A stretch of DNA of 64,000 nt, taken from CAYLXP01 sp964387425. Its GTDB lineage: Bacteria; Verrucomicrobiota; Kiritimatiellia; UBA8416. Positions 1-11,717 of the stretch are shown piece by piece (position 1 is the first letter of the stretch; the number at the start of each line of letters is the position of its first letter). The notes below the pieces were generated by a model. The model was not told where the DNA came from. It did not search any database and saw nothing but the letters and a program-made list of their open reading frames with translations. The position numbers and the translations under genes were made by a program. The stretch is taken from contig CAYLXP010000005.1 of the NCBI GenBank assembly GCA_964387425.1, forward strand, positions 1-64,000, in the 5' to 3' direction.

Positions 1-1148
1 TGCACGAGAAGCCCTACGCCGGCGTGAATGGCTCCGGTAAGCACAACAACTGGGCCGTGGCCGGTCCGGACGGCAAGAACTGGCTGACGCCGGGTGACAA
101 CCCGCATGAGAATGCCAAGTTCCTCACGATGATCGTGACCCTGATGAAGGCGGTCGACACGCATGCAGACCTGCTGCGTTCGACGGTTGCCACCGCTGGT
201 AACGATCACCGCCTGGGTGCCAACGAAGCGCCGCCCGCCATCATCTCGATCTTCCTCGGCGAGCAGCTCTTCGATGTGATCGAACAGCTCGAGAAGGGCC
301 CCGCCAGCAGTTCCAAGGCTGGTGGCGAACTGAAGCTCGGTGTTACGGCGCTGCCGACACTGCCGCGTGATGCGACAGACCGCAACCGTACCTCGCCGTT
401 CGCCTTCACGGGCAACAAGTTCGAGTTCCGTGCGGTTGGCTCCAACCAGAGCTGCGCCGGCCCGAATGTCGTGCTGAACACGATCGTGGCCGAGTCCCTG
501 GACGAGATCTGCACGAAGCTGGACGCTGACGTGTCGGCCGGCAAGGACTTCAACGAGTCCCTGCAGGCCATCCTGTCCGAGACGGTCAAGGAGCACAAAC
601 GCATCCTGTTCAACGGTGACAACTACACCGACGAGTGGGTGATCGAAGCCGAGAAGCGTGGTCTGCCGAACCTGAAGAAGACACCGGAAGCACTCAAGGC
701 GATGCTGACCGACAAGGCGATCAGTCTGTTTGGCAAGTACAACGTCCTGTCCGAGGCAGAGATCAAGTCCCGCTACGAGGTCTACAGTGAAGGTTACGAA
801 GAGCAGGTGGCGATCGAGGCCCGCTGCGCCCTTACGATGGCCAAGACGTCTATCACGCCGGTTGCCGTCGAGTACCAGTCTGAGCTGGCCGAGACGATCA
901 AGGCCGTGGAAGCCGCTGGTGTGACCGACGTGGAAGCGACGCGCGATCTTCTCAAGGACGTCTGCGCCGAGACCAGCAAGCTGCTGGCAGGGGTCAAGGT
1001 GCTCGAGGCTGCTGAGGCTGCCGGCGAGCCGCTTGAGACGCTGACTGCCATGGAGTCGCTGCGCGAGGCCGCCGACGCGCTCGAAGGCCTTGTGCCGGAC
1101 AGCATGTGGCCGCTCCCGTCCTACACGGAAATGTTGTTCATGTTCTAG
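1..1148 (+). CDS. glnN: Glutamine synthetase type III, copy 1 (5' end cut by window)
   Basis: ATP-dependent ligation of ammonia to glutamate, the high-affinity ammonia capture step. The window starts inside the gene; the reading frame is open from base 3 and gives the last 381 residues. The visible part has the GSIII signatures NGSGKHNNW (ATP/glutamate site region), GNDHRLGANEAPPA and NRTSPFAFTGNKFEFR. It is closely similar along its whole length to the complete copy at 7681-9777 (about 698 residues), so roughly the first 320 residues are missing here. It lies 231 bases upstream of gltB on the same strand, consistent with a GS/GOGAT unit, although a strong hairpin sits between them. Family assignment is secure; the symbol is by family convention. 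Confidence 0.95.
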   Translation, partial: HEKPYAGVNGSGKHNNWAVAGPDGKNWLTPGDNPHENAKFLTMIVTLMKAVDTHADLLRSTVATAGNDHRLGANEAPPAIISIFLGEQLFDVIEQLEKGPASSSKAGGELKLGVTALPTLPRDATDRNRTSPFAFTGNKFEFRAVGSNQSCAGPNVVLNTIVAESLDEICTKLDADVSAGKDFNESLQAILSETVKEHKRILFNGDNYTDEWVIEAEKRGLPNLKKTPEALKAMLTDKAISLFGKYNVLSEAEIKSRYEVYSEGYEEQVAIEARCALTMAKTSITPVAVEYQSELAETIKAVEAAGVTDVEATRDLLKDVCAETSKLLAGVKVLEAAEAAGEPLETLTAMESLREAADALEGLVPDSMWPLPSYTEMLFMF

Positions 1149-1152
1149 CACA

Positions 1153-1187
1153 AGCTCCCCGACGTACATCGGGGAAGCTGGTCCTAC
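1153..1187. repeat. GTAG-headed palindromic repeat (REP-like), CCCGACGTA family
   Basis: Read on the minus strand the element begins GTAG, followed by a stem of AGCTTCCCCGA against TCGGGGAGCT. A related copy lies at 28434-28465 with the same core (CCCGACGTA-TCGGGAAGCT). GTAG next to an imperfect palindrome is the known layout of REP sequences handled by RAYT transposases; one RAYT is encoded at 55764-56258. Confidence 0.65.
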
Positions 1188-1206
1188 AAGATTGAGTGGA
1201 TTACTG

Positions 1207-1240
1207 GGAGCCGGCCCGCCGAAAGGCGGCGCCGGCTTCC
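1207..1240 (+). terminator. Strong hairpin after the first glutamine synthetase
   Basis: GGAGCCGGC and GCCGGCTTCC pair around an inner CCGCC-GAAA-GGCGG stem, giving a long GC-rich hairpin with a GAAA tetraloop. No T-run follows, so it could be a weak or factor-assisted terminator, an attenuator or an RNA stabiliser between the glutamine synthetase and gltB. Confidence 0.5.
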
Positions 1241-1379
1241 GTGTCCGAAAACAAAGGGATGGAAATAAGGGTTGATGTTGCGGGGTAGCGAGTATCTGGC
1301 GTAGGATGCTGCGTTGTGAGGCAAGGATCGCTATTCTGAGCCAATCACTGAAGATTTCGGGAGCGTTTTAGGAGAGACG

Positions 1380-5936
<4,557 letters not shown>

Positions 5937-5947
5937 GGAGTTTAACA

Positions 5948-7396
5948 ATGCGGCACAGAGAACGCGGCTTTATTGAAGTTTCCCGGCAAGATCCCGGGTA
6001 TCGCCCGAAGGACGAACGCGTCAAGGATTACCGGGCTGTTGAGTTGCGGCTTTCCGACGCGGACCTGCATGAGCAGGCAGCCCGGTGTATGGATTGCGGC
6101 ATACCGTTTTGCCAGAGTGCCCACTCCTCGGTGGGATGCCCGGTGGTGAACATCATTCCCGAGTTCAACGACCAGGTCTATCACGGTAAGTGGCGCGAGG
6201 CGCTTGAGTTGCTGTTGGAGGGAAGCTGCTTCCCCGAGTTCACGGGGCGGATCTGTCCGGCTCCATGCGAGGCTTCGTGCGTATGCGGGATCAACACCGA
6301 TCCGGTGGCCATCCGGCAGATCGAGCTTACGATCATCGAGCATGGCTTCTCGCGCGGTTTCGTTGAACCGCAGATCCCGGAAACACGCCGGGCTGAGCGC
6401 GTCGCCATCGTCGGTTCCGGACCGGCAGGACTGGCTGCTGCGCACAAGCTGAACCAGGCGGGATTCAACGTCGTTGTGTACGAGGCGGACCAGTATCCCG
6501 GCGGGATGCTGCGTTACGGGATTCCCGACTTCAAACTCGAGAAGTGGGTCGTCGAGCGACGGGTCGATCTGCTGGAGAAGGAGGGCGTCGTTTTCGAGAC
6601 GGGCGTTGAGGTCGGCGTTGACGTTTCCGCCCACTACCTCAACAAACGTTTCGATGCCATCCTGTTGGCCGGTGGTGCGCGCGGGCCGCGTGATCTTGAC
6701 GTCGAGGGACGGGAACTGTCCGGCATCGAGTTCGCGATGGATTTTCTGACACAGCAGAACATGCGGATCGGTGGCGAGGATGTCTCGCACCTGCCGGAGA
6801 TCTCTGCCGAGGGCAAGCGGGTGATCGTGATCGGTGGTGGCGATACGGGATCTGACTGTGTCGGCACGTCGATCCGCCAGGGCGCGGCCAGTGTTCAGCA
6901 GTTCGAGATTCTGCCGAAGCCGCCGATGGAACGCCCGGAGGAGACGCCATGGCCGCTGTGGCCGAACAAGATGCGCACCTCCAGTAGCCACCTTGAAGGT
7001 TGCGAACGACGGTGGTCGGTAACGACTAACATCTTTGTTGGCAAGGATGGTGCGGTGACCGGGTTGGAATGTGCCGAAGTGAAGTGGGTCTTTCCTGAAG
7101 GCGGCTGGCGTCCCGTGCCCGAGGCTGTCGAGGGCTCCGAGTTCACGGTGGAAGCCGATCTCGTCCTGCTGGCCATGGGCTTCGTCAGTCCCGGCCACAT
7201 GCAGATCCTTGACGACTTGGGCGTCGAGCTCAATGACCGCGGTTTCGTGAGCCGGCATCCGGAGAATGCGACCAGCGTTCCCGGCGTCTTTGTCGCCGGC
7301 GACATCACCGATGGCCCGTCACTGGTTGTCCGCGCGATGCAAGACGGCAAGCAGGCCGCCAAGGGAATTGCGGCGTTCCTTGATGGGGGTGTTTAG
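5948..7396 (+). CDS. gltD: Glutamate synthase, small subunit
   Basis: 482-residue FAD/NADPH and Fe-S subunit that delivers electrons from NADPH to GltB. The N-terminal part holds the Cys-rich [4Fe-4S] region (CMDCGIPFCQS, then GRICPAPCEASCVCG). It is followed by the FAD dinucleotide fold VAIVGSGPAGLAAA (near residue 155) and the NADPH fold VIVIGGGDTGSDC (near 295), with a terminal FAD motif GVFVAGDI. It is translationally close to gltB (11-base gap) and ends before a repeat-filled spacer. Confidence 0.97.
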   Translation: MRHRERGFIEVSRQDPGYRPKDERVKDYRAVELRLSDADLHEQAARCMDCGIPFCQSAHSSVGCPVVNIIPEFNDQVYHGKWREALELLLEGSCFPEFTGRICPAPCEASCVCGINTDPVAIRQIELTIIEHGFSRGFVEPQIPETRRAERVAIVGSGPAGLAAAHKLNQAGFNVVVYEADQYPGGMLRYGIPDFKLEKWVVERRVDLLEKEGVVFETGVEVGVDVSAHYLNKRFDAILLAGGARGPRDLDVEGRELSGIEFAMDFLTQQNMRIGGEDVSHLPEISAEGKRVIVIGGGDTGSDCVGTSIRQGAASVQQFEILPKPPMERPEETPWPLWPNKMRTSSSHLEGCERRWSVTTNIFVGKDGAVTGLECAEVKWVFPEGGWRPVPEAVEGSEFTVEADLVLLAMGFVSPGHMQILDDLGVELNDRGFVSRHPENATSVPGVFVAGDITDGPSLVVRAMQDGKQAAKGIAAFLDGGV

Positions 7397-7429
7397 GTTT
7401 GGCGTGTTTCCCCGCGGTTTGGACTTCCA

Positions 7430-7555
7430 GTAGCGCGGCCTTCTCCGAAGGCCAGCGCGGATGCGTGTCCGGTGATTCAGTGATCGGCAACCGCTACTGA
7501 AGAAGAAATGACGCTTTCTACAATCTGCCCTCGGCTTCGGAGAAGCCGGGGCTAC
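7430..7555. repeat. Paired GTAG palindromes (BIME-like), TTCTCCGAA family
   Basis: Starts GTAGCGC-GGCCTTC-TCC-GAAGGCC and ends with the reverse complement of GTAGCCCCGGCTTC-TCC-GAAGCC, so two GTAG-headed hairpins face each other about 125 bases apart. A second copy with the same two ends lies at 59881-60005. It fills most of the spacer between gltD and the second glutamine synthetase. Confidence 0.7.
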
Positions 7556-7606
7556 TTAAGAGCGCCCACATGCTGTTTGTCCGAGTTGTCTGGCAGGTTG
7601 GTTCTG

Positions 7607-7622
7607 GAAGTGATATGACTTC
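7607..7622. promoter_or_regulatory. Inverted repeat upstream of second glutamine synthetase
   Basis: GAAGT-N6-ACTTC lies about 60 bases before the start codon, outside the neighbouring repeat element. Arms of five bases with a six-base spacer resemble the operator geometry of NrpR-type regulators, and an NrpR homologue is encoded nearby. It could equally be a chance palindrome. Confidence 0.3.
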
Positions 7623-7680
7623 GATGACCCCGATGGGATGAGAAGCGTTTACGTAGGCGTTGCTACTTGAGGAGACGACG

Positions 7681-9777
7681 ATGACGAGTGAAACCCGGGA
7701 AAGTCAGATCACGGATTTGTACGGTGAGAATGCGTTTAGTCTGCGCGTCATGCGAAACTACCTTTCGGACGGCGCATTTGCCTCTTTGAGCAAGACGATC
7801 CGCACGGGCAGCGCCCTGGACGCCGGCATTGCGGACGAAGTCGCCGACGCCATGAAGACATGGGCGCTGGAGAAAGGTGCTACGCACTTCACGCACTGGT
7901 TCCAGCCGCTGACAGGCGCCACGGCCGAAAAGCACGACTCTTTCGTGGTGCCGGATGGCGAAGGCGGCGCGCTGCTGAAGTTCTCCGGAAAAGAGCTAAT
8001 CCAGGGCGAACCGGACGCGTCGAGTTTTCCATCGGGCGGCCTGCGCGCCACGTTTGAAGCGCGGGGCTACACGGCGTGGGATCCCACCAGCCCGGCCTTT
8101 ATCAAGGAGGGCACCAACGGTGCGACCCTCTGCATTCCGACCGTCTTCTGCGGTTACCATGGCGAAGCGCTGGACAAGAAGGCACCCCTGCTGCGTTCCA
8201 TGGATGCGCTGGATGTTCAGATATGCCGGTTGGGCGAGTTCTTTGGGGTGGAGCCCAATGGCATGCGAGCCATCGCCACGCAGGGCATCGAACAGGAGTA
8301 CTTCCTGATCGATCGTAGCCTGTATGAAGAACGCCTGGATCTGATCCAGACCGGTCGCACGCTTTTCGGACGTGCGCCGGCAAAGCACCAGCAGCTTGAT
8401 GACCACTACTTCGGCGCCATCAAGAAGCGCGTGATCACGTTCATGACGGACCTGGATCGTGAGCTGTGGCGCTACGGCATTCCGGCACGCACGCGCCACA
8501 ACGAGGTCTGCCCGGCGCAGTTCGAGGTCGCCCCGATGTTCGAGACCCTCAATCTTGCTGTCGACCACAATATGCTGATGATGGAGACCCTGCGCAACGT
8601 GGCCGAGGACCATGACTTCATCTGCCTGCTGCACGAGAAACCCTATGCCCGCGTGAATGGCTCCGGCAAACACAACAACTGGTCGGTGGATGGACCCGAC
8701 GGGAAGAACTGGTTGAAGCCCGGTGACAACCCGCACGAGAACGCGAAGTTCCTGACGATTATCGTGGCGCTGATGAAGGCGGTCGATACCCATGCCGATC
8801 TGCTGCGGGCATCGGTTGCGACCGCAGGTAACGATCATCGCCTGGGGGCCAATGAAGCACCGCCGGCGATCATCTCGATCTTCCTCGGAGAACAGTTGTA
8901 TGATGTCATCGAGCAGCTCGAAAAGGGGCCGGCCACGAGCACGAAATCGGTCGATGCGTTGAAGCTCGGCGTGACGTCGCTGCCAACGCTGCCGCGTGAC
9001 GCCACGGACCGCAACCGTACCTCGCCCTTTGCCTATACCGGCAACAAGTTCGAGTTCCGTGCCGTGGGATCCGAGCAGAATTGCGCGGGTCCGAACGTGA
9101 TCTTGAACACGATCGTGGCCGAGGCCCTGGACGAGATCTGCACGCAGCTGGATGCCGACTTGGCGGACGGCAAGGAATTCAATGAGGCCTTGCAGGCGAT
9201 TCTCTCCGCGATGGTGAAGCAGCACAAGCGTATCCTGTTCAATGGAGACAACTACACGGATGAGTGGGTTGCCGAAGCTGAGCGGCGCGGTCTGCCGAAT
9301 CTCAAGAAGACGCCCGAAGCGCTGAAGACGATGCTGTCCGACAGGGCCATCGCCCTGTTCGGAAAGTACAATGTTCTGTCTGAGGCCGAACTGAAATCCC
9401 GTTACGAGGTGTACAGCGAGAACTACGAGGAACAGGTGGCGATCGAGGCCCGTTGCGCCATCACGATGGCCAAGACCCTGATTGCGCCTGCTGCGTTGGA
9501 ATACCAAGCAGAGCTGTCGGAGACCATTCGATCCGTTGAAGCCACCGGCATTGGCGAAGCTGAAGAACCCCGCGCCCTCCTGAAAGACATCTTCACGGAG
9601 ACCAACAAACTGCTGGCCGGCGTAAGGGCGTTGGAGGCCTGCGAGCAAGCGGGAGAACCACTCGAGACGCTTGCCGCCATGGAGTCGCTGCGCGAGGCTG
9701 CCGATGCGCTGGAAGGACTCGTGCCCGACAGCGTCTGGCCGCTACCCACCTATACCGAGATGATGTTTACGCTCTAG
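7681..9777 (+). CDS. glnN: Glutamine synthetase type III, copy 2 (complete)
   Basis: 698-residue glutamine synthetase of the large GSIII class. The start MTSETRES is chosen because GAGGAGACG precedes this ATG; an in-frame ATG 21 bases upstream lacks a comparable site. The N-terminal region, FICLLHEKPYARVNGSGKHNNW, GNDHRLGANEAPPA and NRTSPFAYTGNKFEFR are all present. It is a close paralogue of the truncated copy at the left edge, separated from it by gltBD, so the duplication is recent or kept similar by conversion. Having two isozymes may allow different regulation or mixed oligomers (inference). Confidence 0.97.
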   Translation: MTSETRESQITDLYGENAFSLRVMRNYLSDGAFASLSKTIRTGSALDAGIADEVADAMKTWALEKGATHFTHWFQPLTGATAEKHDSFVVPDGEGGALLKFSGKELIQGEPDASSFPSGGLRATFEARGYTAWDPTSPAFIKEGTNGATLCIPTVFCGYHGEALDKKAPLLRSMDALDVQICRLGEFFGVEPNGMRAIATQGIEQEYFLIDRSLYEERLDLIQTGRTLFGRAPAKHQQLDDHYFGAIKKRVITFMTDLDRELWRYGIPARTRHNEVCPAQFEVAPMFETLNLAVDHNMLMMETLRNVAEDHDFICLLHEKPYARVNGSGKHNNWSVDGPDGKNWLKPGDNPHENAKFLTIIVALMKAVDTHADLLRASVATAGNDHRLGANEAPPAIISIFLGEQLYDVIEQLEKGPATSTKSVDALKLGVTSLPTLPRDATDRNRTSPFAYTGNKFEFRAVGSEQNCAGPNVILNTIVAEALDEICTQLDADLADGKEFNEALQAILSAMVKQHKRILFNGDNYTDEWVAEAERRGLPNLKKTPEALKTMLSDRAIALFGKYNVLSEAELKSRYEVYSENYEEQVAIEARCAITMAKTLIAPAALEYQAELSETIRSVEATGIGEAEEPRALLKDIFTETNKLLAGVRALEACEQAGEPLETLAAMESLREAADALEGLVPDSVWPLPTYTEMMFTL

Positions 9778-9818
9778 CCTGAAACTTGGCCTGTTTGCTA
9801 ACGTTCTCGGCTCTCAAC

Positions 9819-9876
9819 GTAGGGCGAGCATCCTGCTCGCCAGTGGAGGAATTGACAAGCAAGATGCTTGTCCTAC
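9819..9876. repeat. Facing pair of GTAG palindromes, GCGAGCA/ACAAGCA family
   Basis: GTAG-GGCGAGCA-TCC-TGCTCGCC is followed by the reverse complement of GTAG-GACAAGCATCTTGCTTGTC. Both have a GTAG head and a hairpin, in inverted orientation, as in bacterial interspersed mosaic elements. Confidence 0.65.
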
Positions 9877-9910
9877 TTTCCCTGCCTACGAACCCAAGTT
9901 TCCACCCTGA

Positions 9911-9942
9911 ATGATCCGGCGGAGGCACGACGCCGGGGGCGG
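9911..9942. repeat. Direct repeat, GGAGGCACGACGCCGGGGGC unit, copy 1
   Basis: This unit (ATGATCCGGCGGAGG... then CGACGCCGGGGGCGG) recurs at 10067-10099 with few changes, and both copies are followed by a CTGAAACTTC-like stretch. It is part of the repeat block filling the 465-base gap between the second glutamine synthetase and the convergent purF paralogue; no gene is visible in that gap. Confidence 0.6.
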
Positions 9943-9965
9943 GACTAGTCTGAAACTTCCTTGCC

Positions 9966-10050
9966 AATTTACGGGCTAAAGCCCGGACTACATACGCCCG
10001 AATCATGTAACAACCCGTTTGTAGTTCGGCCTTTAGGCCGTGAATACTGG
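9966..10050. repeat. Facing pair of GTAG palindromes, GGGCTTTAGCCC family
   Basis: The left half, read on the minus strand, is GTAGTCC-GGGCTTTAGCCC; the right half is GTAGTTC-GGCCTTTAGGCC on the plus strand. A further copy of the left half, including its flank, lies at 18724-18764. Confidence 0.65.
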
Positions 10051-10066
10051 AACGTTTCACGCGTGT

Positions 10067-10099
10067 ATGATCTGGCGGAGGTACGACGCCGGGGGCGGA
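10067..10099. repeat. Direct repeat, copy 2 of the 9911-9942 unit
   Basis: ATGATCTGGCGGAGG followed by CGACGCCGGGGGCGG, nearly identical to the copy at 9911-9942. Together the two copies bracket the GTAG pair at 9966-10050. Confidence 0.6.
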
Positions 10100-10120
10100 G
10101 CTGACCTGAACTTCAAATGC

Positions 10121-10215
10121 GAACGTCCAACATCGAACACCGAACACTGAACATCGAAGTATGGCGCTTCGCTCCTTCGATGTTCAATATTGGGCGTTCA
10201 GTGTTCGATGTTCGG
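10121..10215. repeat. Long inverted repeat of GAACATCGAAC units between convergent genes
   Basis: About 40 bases made of GAACGTC/GAACATC/GAACACC-type units, then a spacer of about 14 bases, then their reverse complement. The same kind of element lies at 48781-48872. Both stand between the 3' ends of convergent genes, where a large RNA hairpin could stop transcription from both sides (inference). Confidence 0.65.
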
Positions 10216-10242
10216 TCCAAGTTCTATACGTGATTAGTCCGA

Positions 10243-11661
10243 TCACTTCTTGGAGCCGCAGCCTTCACACCCGTCCCAGCAGTAGGTGCAGAGTTTCTCC
10301 TTGGGGAGACCGATGGCGTCCACGAGGTCGGGGAGCTTCTGGAATTTCAGCGTTGTCAGATGCAGCCGTTTGCGGATGCTCTCAACCATCGCGGCGTACT
10401 CCGGTGAGTTGGGGTCGGCATAGGCTTCCAGGTTGGCGTTCTCATCGCCCTCGAGTTCCTTGATCGCTGTGCGGGTGGCCAGGTCGAGCTCAGACCGGGA
10501 GCGGGAGAAGTTGAGGTACTTGCAGCCGTAGACCAATGGGGGGCAGGCGGGGCGCATATGTACCTCTTCGGCACCGTATTCGAACACACGTTGCACGATG
10601 TCCTGGAGCTGCGTGCCACGCACAATGGAGTCCTCGCAGAAAAGGAGTTTCTTCCCCTTGATCAGCTCGCGGATTGGGATCAGTTTCATGCGGGCGACGA
10701 GGTTGCGAATGCTCTGATCCTGGGGCATGAAGCTGCGCGGCCATGTCGGGGTGTACTTCACGAAAGGACGACGGTAAGGAACCTTGGCTTCGACGGCGTA
10801 GCCGATGGCATGCGCAGTGCCGGAATCCGGGATTCCGGCGGCGAGATCGATTTCGTCGTCATCATTACGGGCCAGGGCGGCTCCACAGCGGTTGCGTGCG
10901 TCTTCGCTGTTGATCCCCTCATAGCTTGAGGCGGGATAGCCGTAGTAGACCCAAAGGAATGAGCAGATCTGCATCTTGTCGCCAGGCAAGGCTTTCTGTT
11001 CGATGCCGTCGGGGGTCAGTAGAACGATTTCGGCCGGGCCGAGATCGCGTACGTATTCGTAATCCAGGTTTGGCAGGGCGCAGGTTTCAAGAGTAGCGGC
11101 AAAGGCGCCGTCCTTTTTCCCTAGAATGATGGGCGTGCGACCAAGGCGGTCGCGTGCCGCGTAGATGCCCTCGTCGGACAGGATCATGATGGAGCAGGAT
11201 CCTTCGATCTGTTCCTGGGCGTAACGCAGACCTTCGTCAAAGGTGTCGCCCTTGTTGACGAGCATTGCCACAAGTTCGGTGGGGTTGACGTCGCCATCGC
11301 TCATCTCTGCGAAGTGCACGCGGCGATGTTGGCACGCATCCGCGGCGAGCTCTTTGAGATTCTGAATCACGCCAACGGTTACGATGGCGTAGGTGCCGAG
11401 ATGCGATGAGATGATCAGGGGCTGGTCATCCGTGTCGCTGATAACGCCGATGCCCATGTTGCCACTCATCTGGCTGATGTCGTCTTCGAACTTGGAGCGG
11501 AACTGGGTGTTGGTGATGTCATGAATGTAGCGGCAGAATCCGTTGCCGTTCTTGCTGGCGAGTCCCCCACGAACCGTGCCCAGGTGGGAGTGATAGTCGG
11601 TGCCGAAGAAGAGATCCGTGACACAATCCGTTTTCGATACGACTCCAAAGAAACCACCCAT
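10243..11661 (-). CDS. PurF paralogue lacking the N-terminal nucleophile Cys
   Basis: 472 residues with the architecture of glutamine PRPP amidotransferase: class II amidotransferase fold, then a phosphoribosyltransferase domain with PRPP loop CEDSIVRGTQ (VVDDSIVRGTT in the canonical copy at 17269). Cys residues at QICSF, PACPP and CTYCW match the Fe-S ligand positions of PurF. The protein starts MGGFFGV, whereas PurF needs Cys as first residue (CGVFGV). The start is firm: AGGAGG stands just before the ATG and no upstream in-frame start is visible. Glutaminase activity is therefore unlikely; an ammonia-dependent or regulatory role is possible. It follows the KaiC/PPDK-like gene by 56 bases. 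I recall similar MGGFFG paralogues in Bacteroidota. Confidence 0.88.
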   Translation of the reverse strand: MGGFFGVVSKTDCVTDLFFGTDYHSHLGTVRGGLASKNGNGFCRYIHDITNTQFRSKFEDDISQMSGNMGIGVISDTDDQPLIISSHLGTYAIVTVGVIQNLKELAADACQHRRVHFAEMSDGDVNPTELVAMLVNKGDTFDEGLRYAQEQIEGSCSIMILSDEGIYAARDRLGRTPIILGKKDGAFAATLETCALPNLDYEYVRDLGPAEIVLLTPDGIEQKALPGDKMQICSFLWVYYGYPASSYEGINSEDARNRCGAALARNDDDEIDLAAGIPDSGTAHAIGYAVEAKVPYRRPFVKYTPTWPRSFMPQDQSIRNLVARMKLIPIRELIKGKKLLFCEDSIVRGTQLQDIVQRVFEYGAEEVHMRPACPPLVYGCKYLNFSRSRSELDLATRTAIKELEGDENANLEAYADPNSPEYAAMVESIRKRLHLTTLKFQKLPDLVDAIGLPKEKLCTYCWDGCEGCGSKK

Positions 11662-11717
11662 GACGACCTCCTGTTGTGGGCTACACTGCCCGTCTATACG
11701 GTTATTTGGTTATGTTG

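Noticed and set aside
7591..7605. Possible sigma-54 promoter before the second glutamine synthetase (TGGCAG-GTTGG-TTCT)
   Set aside because: The -24 GG is present but the invariant GC of the -12 element is CT; too weak to report as a promoter.
9778..10242. CRISPR array in the repeat-rich spacer
   Set aside because: Repeats are palindromic pairs and two direct copies without regular spacing or unique spacers; no cas gene is present.
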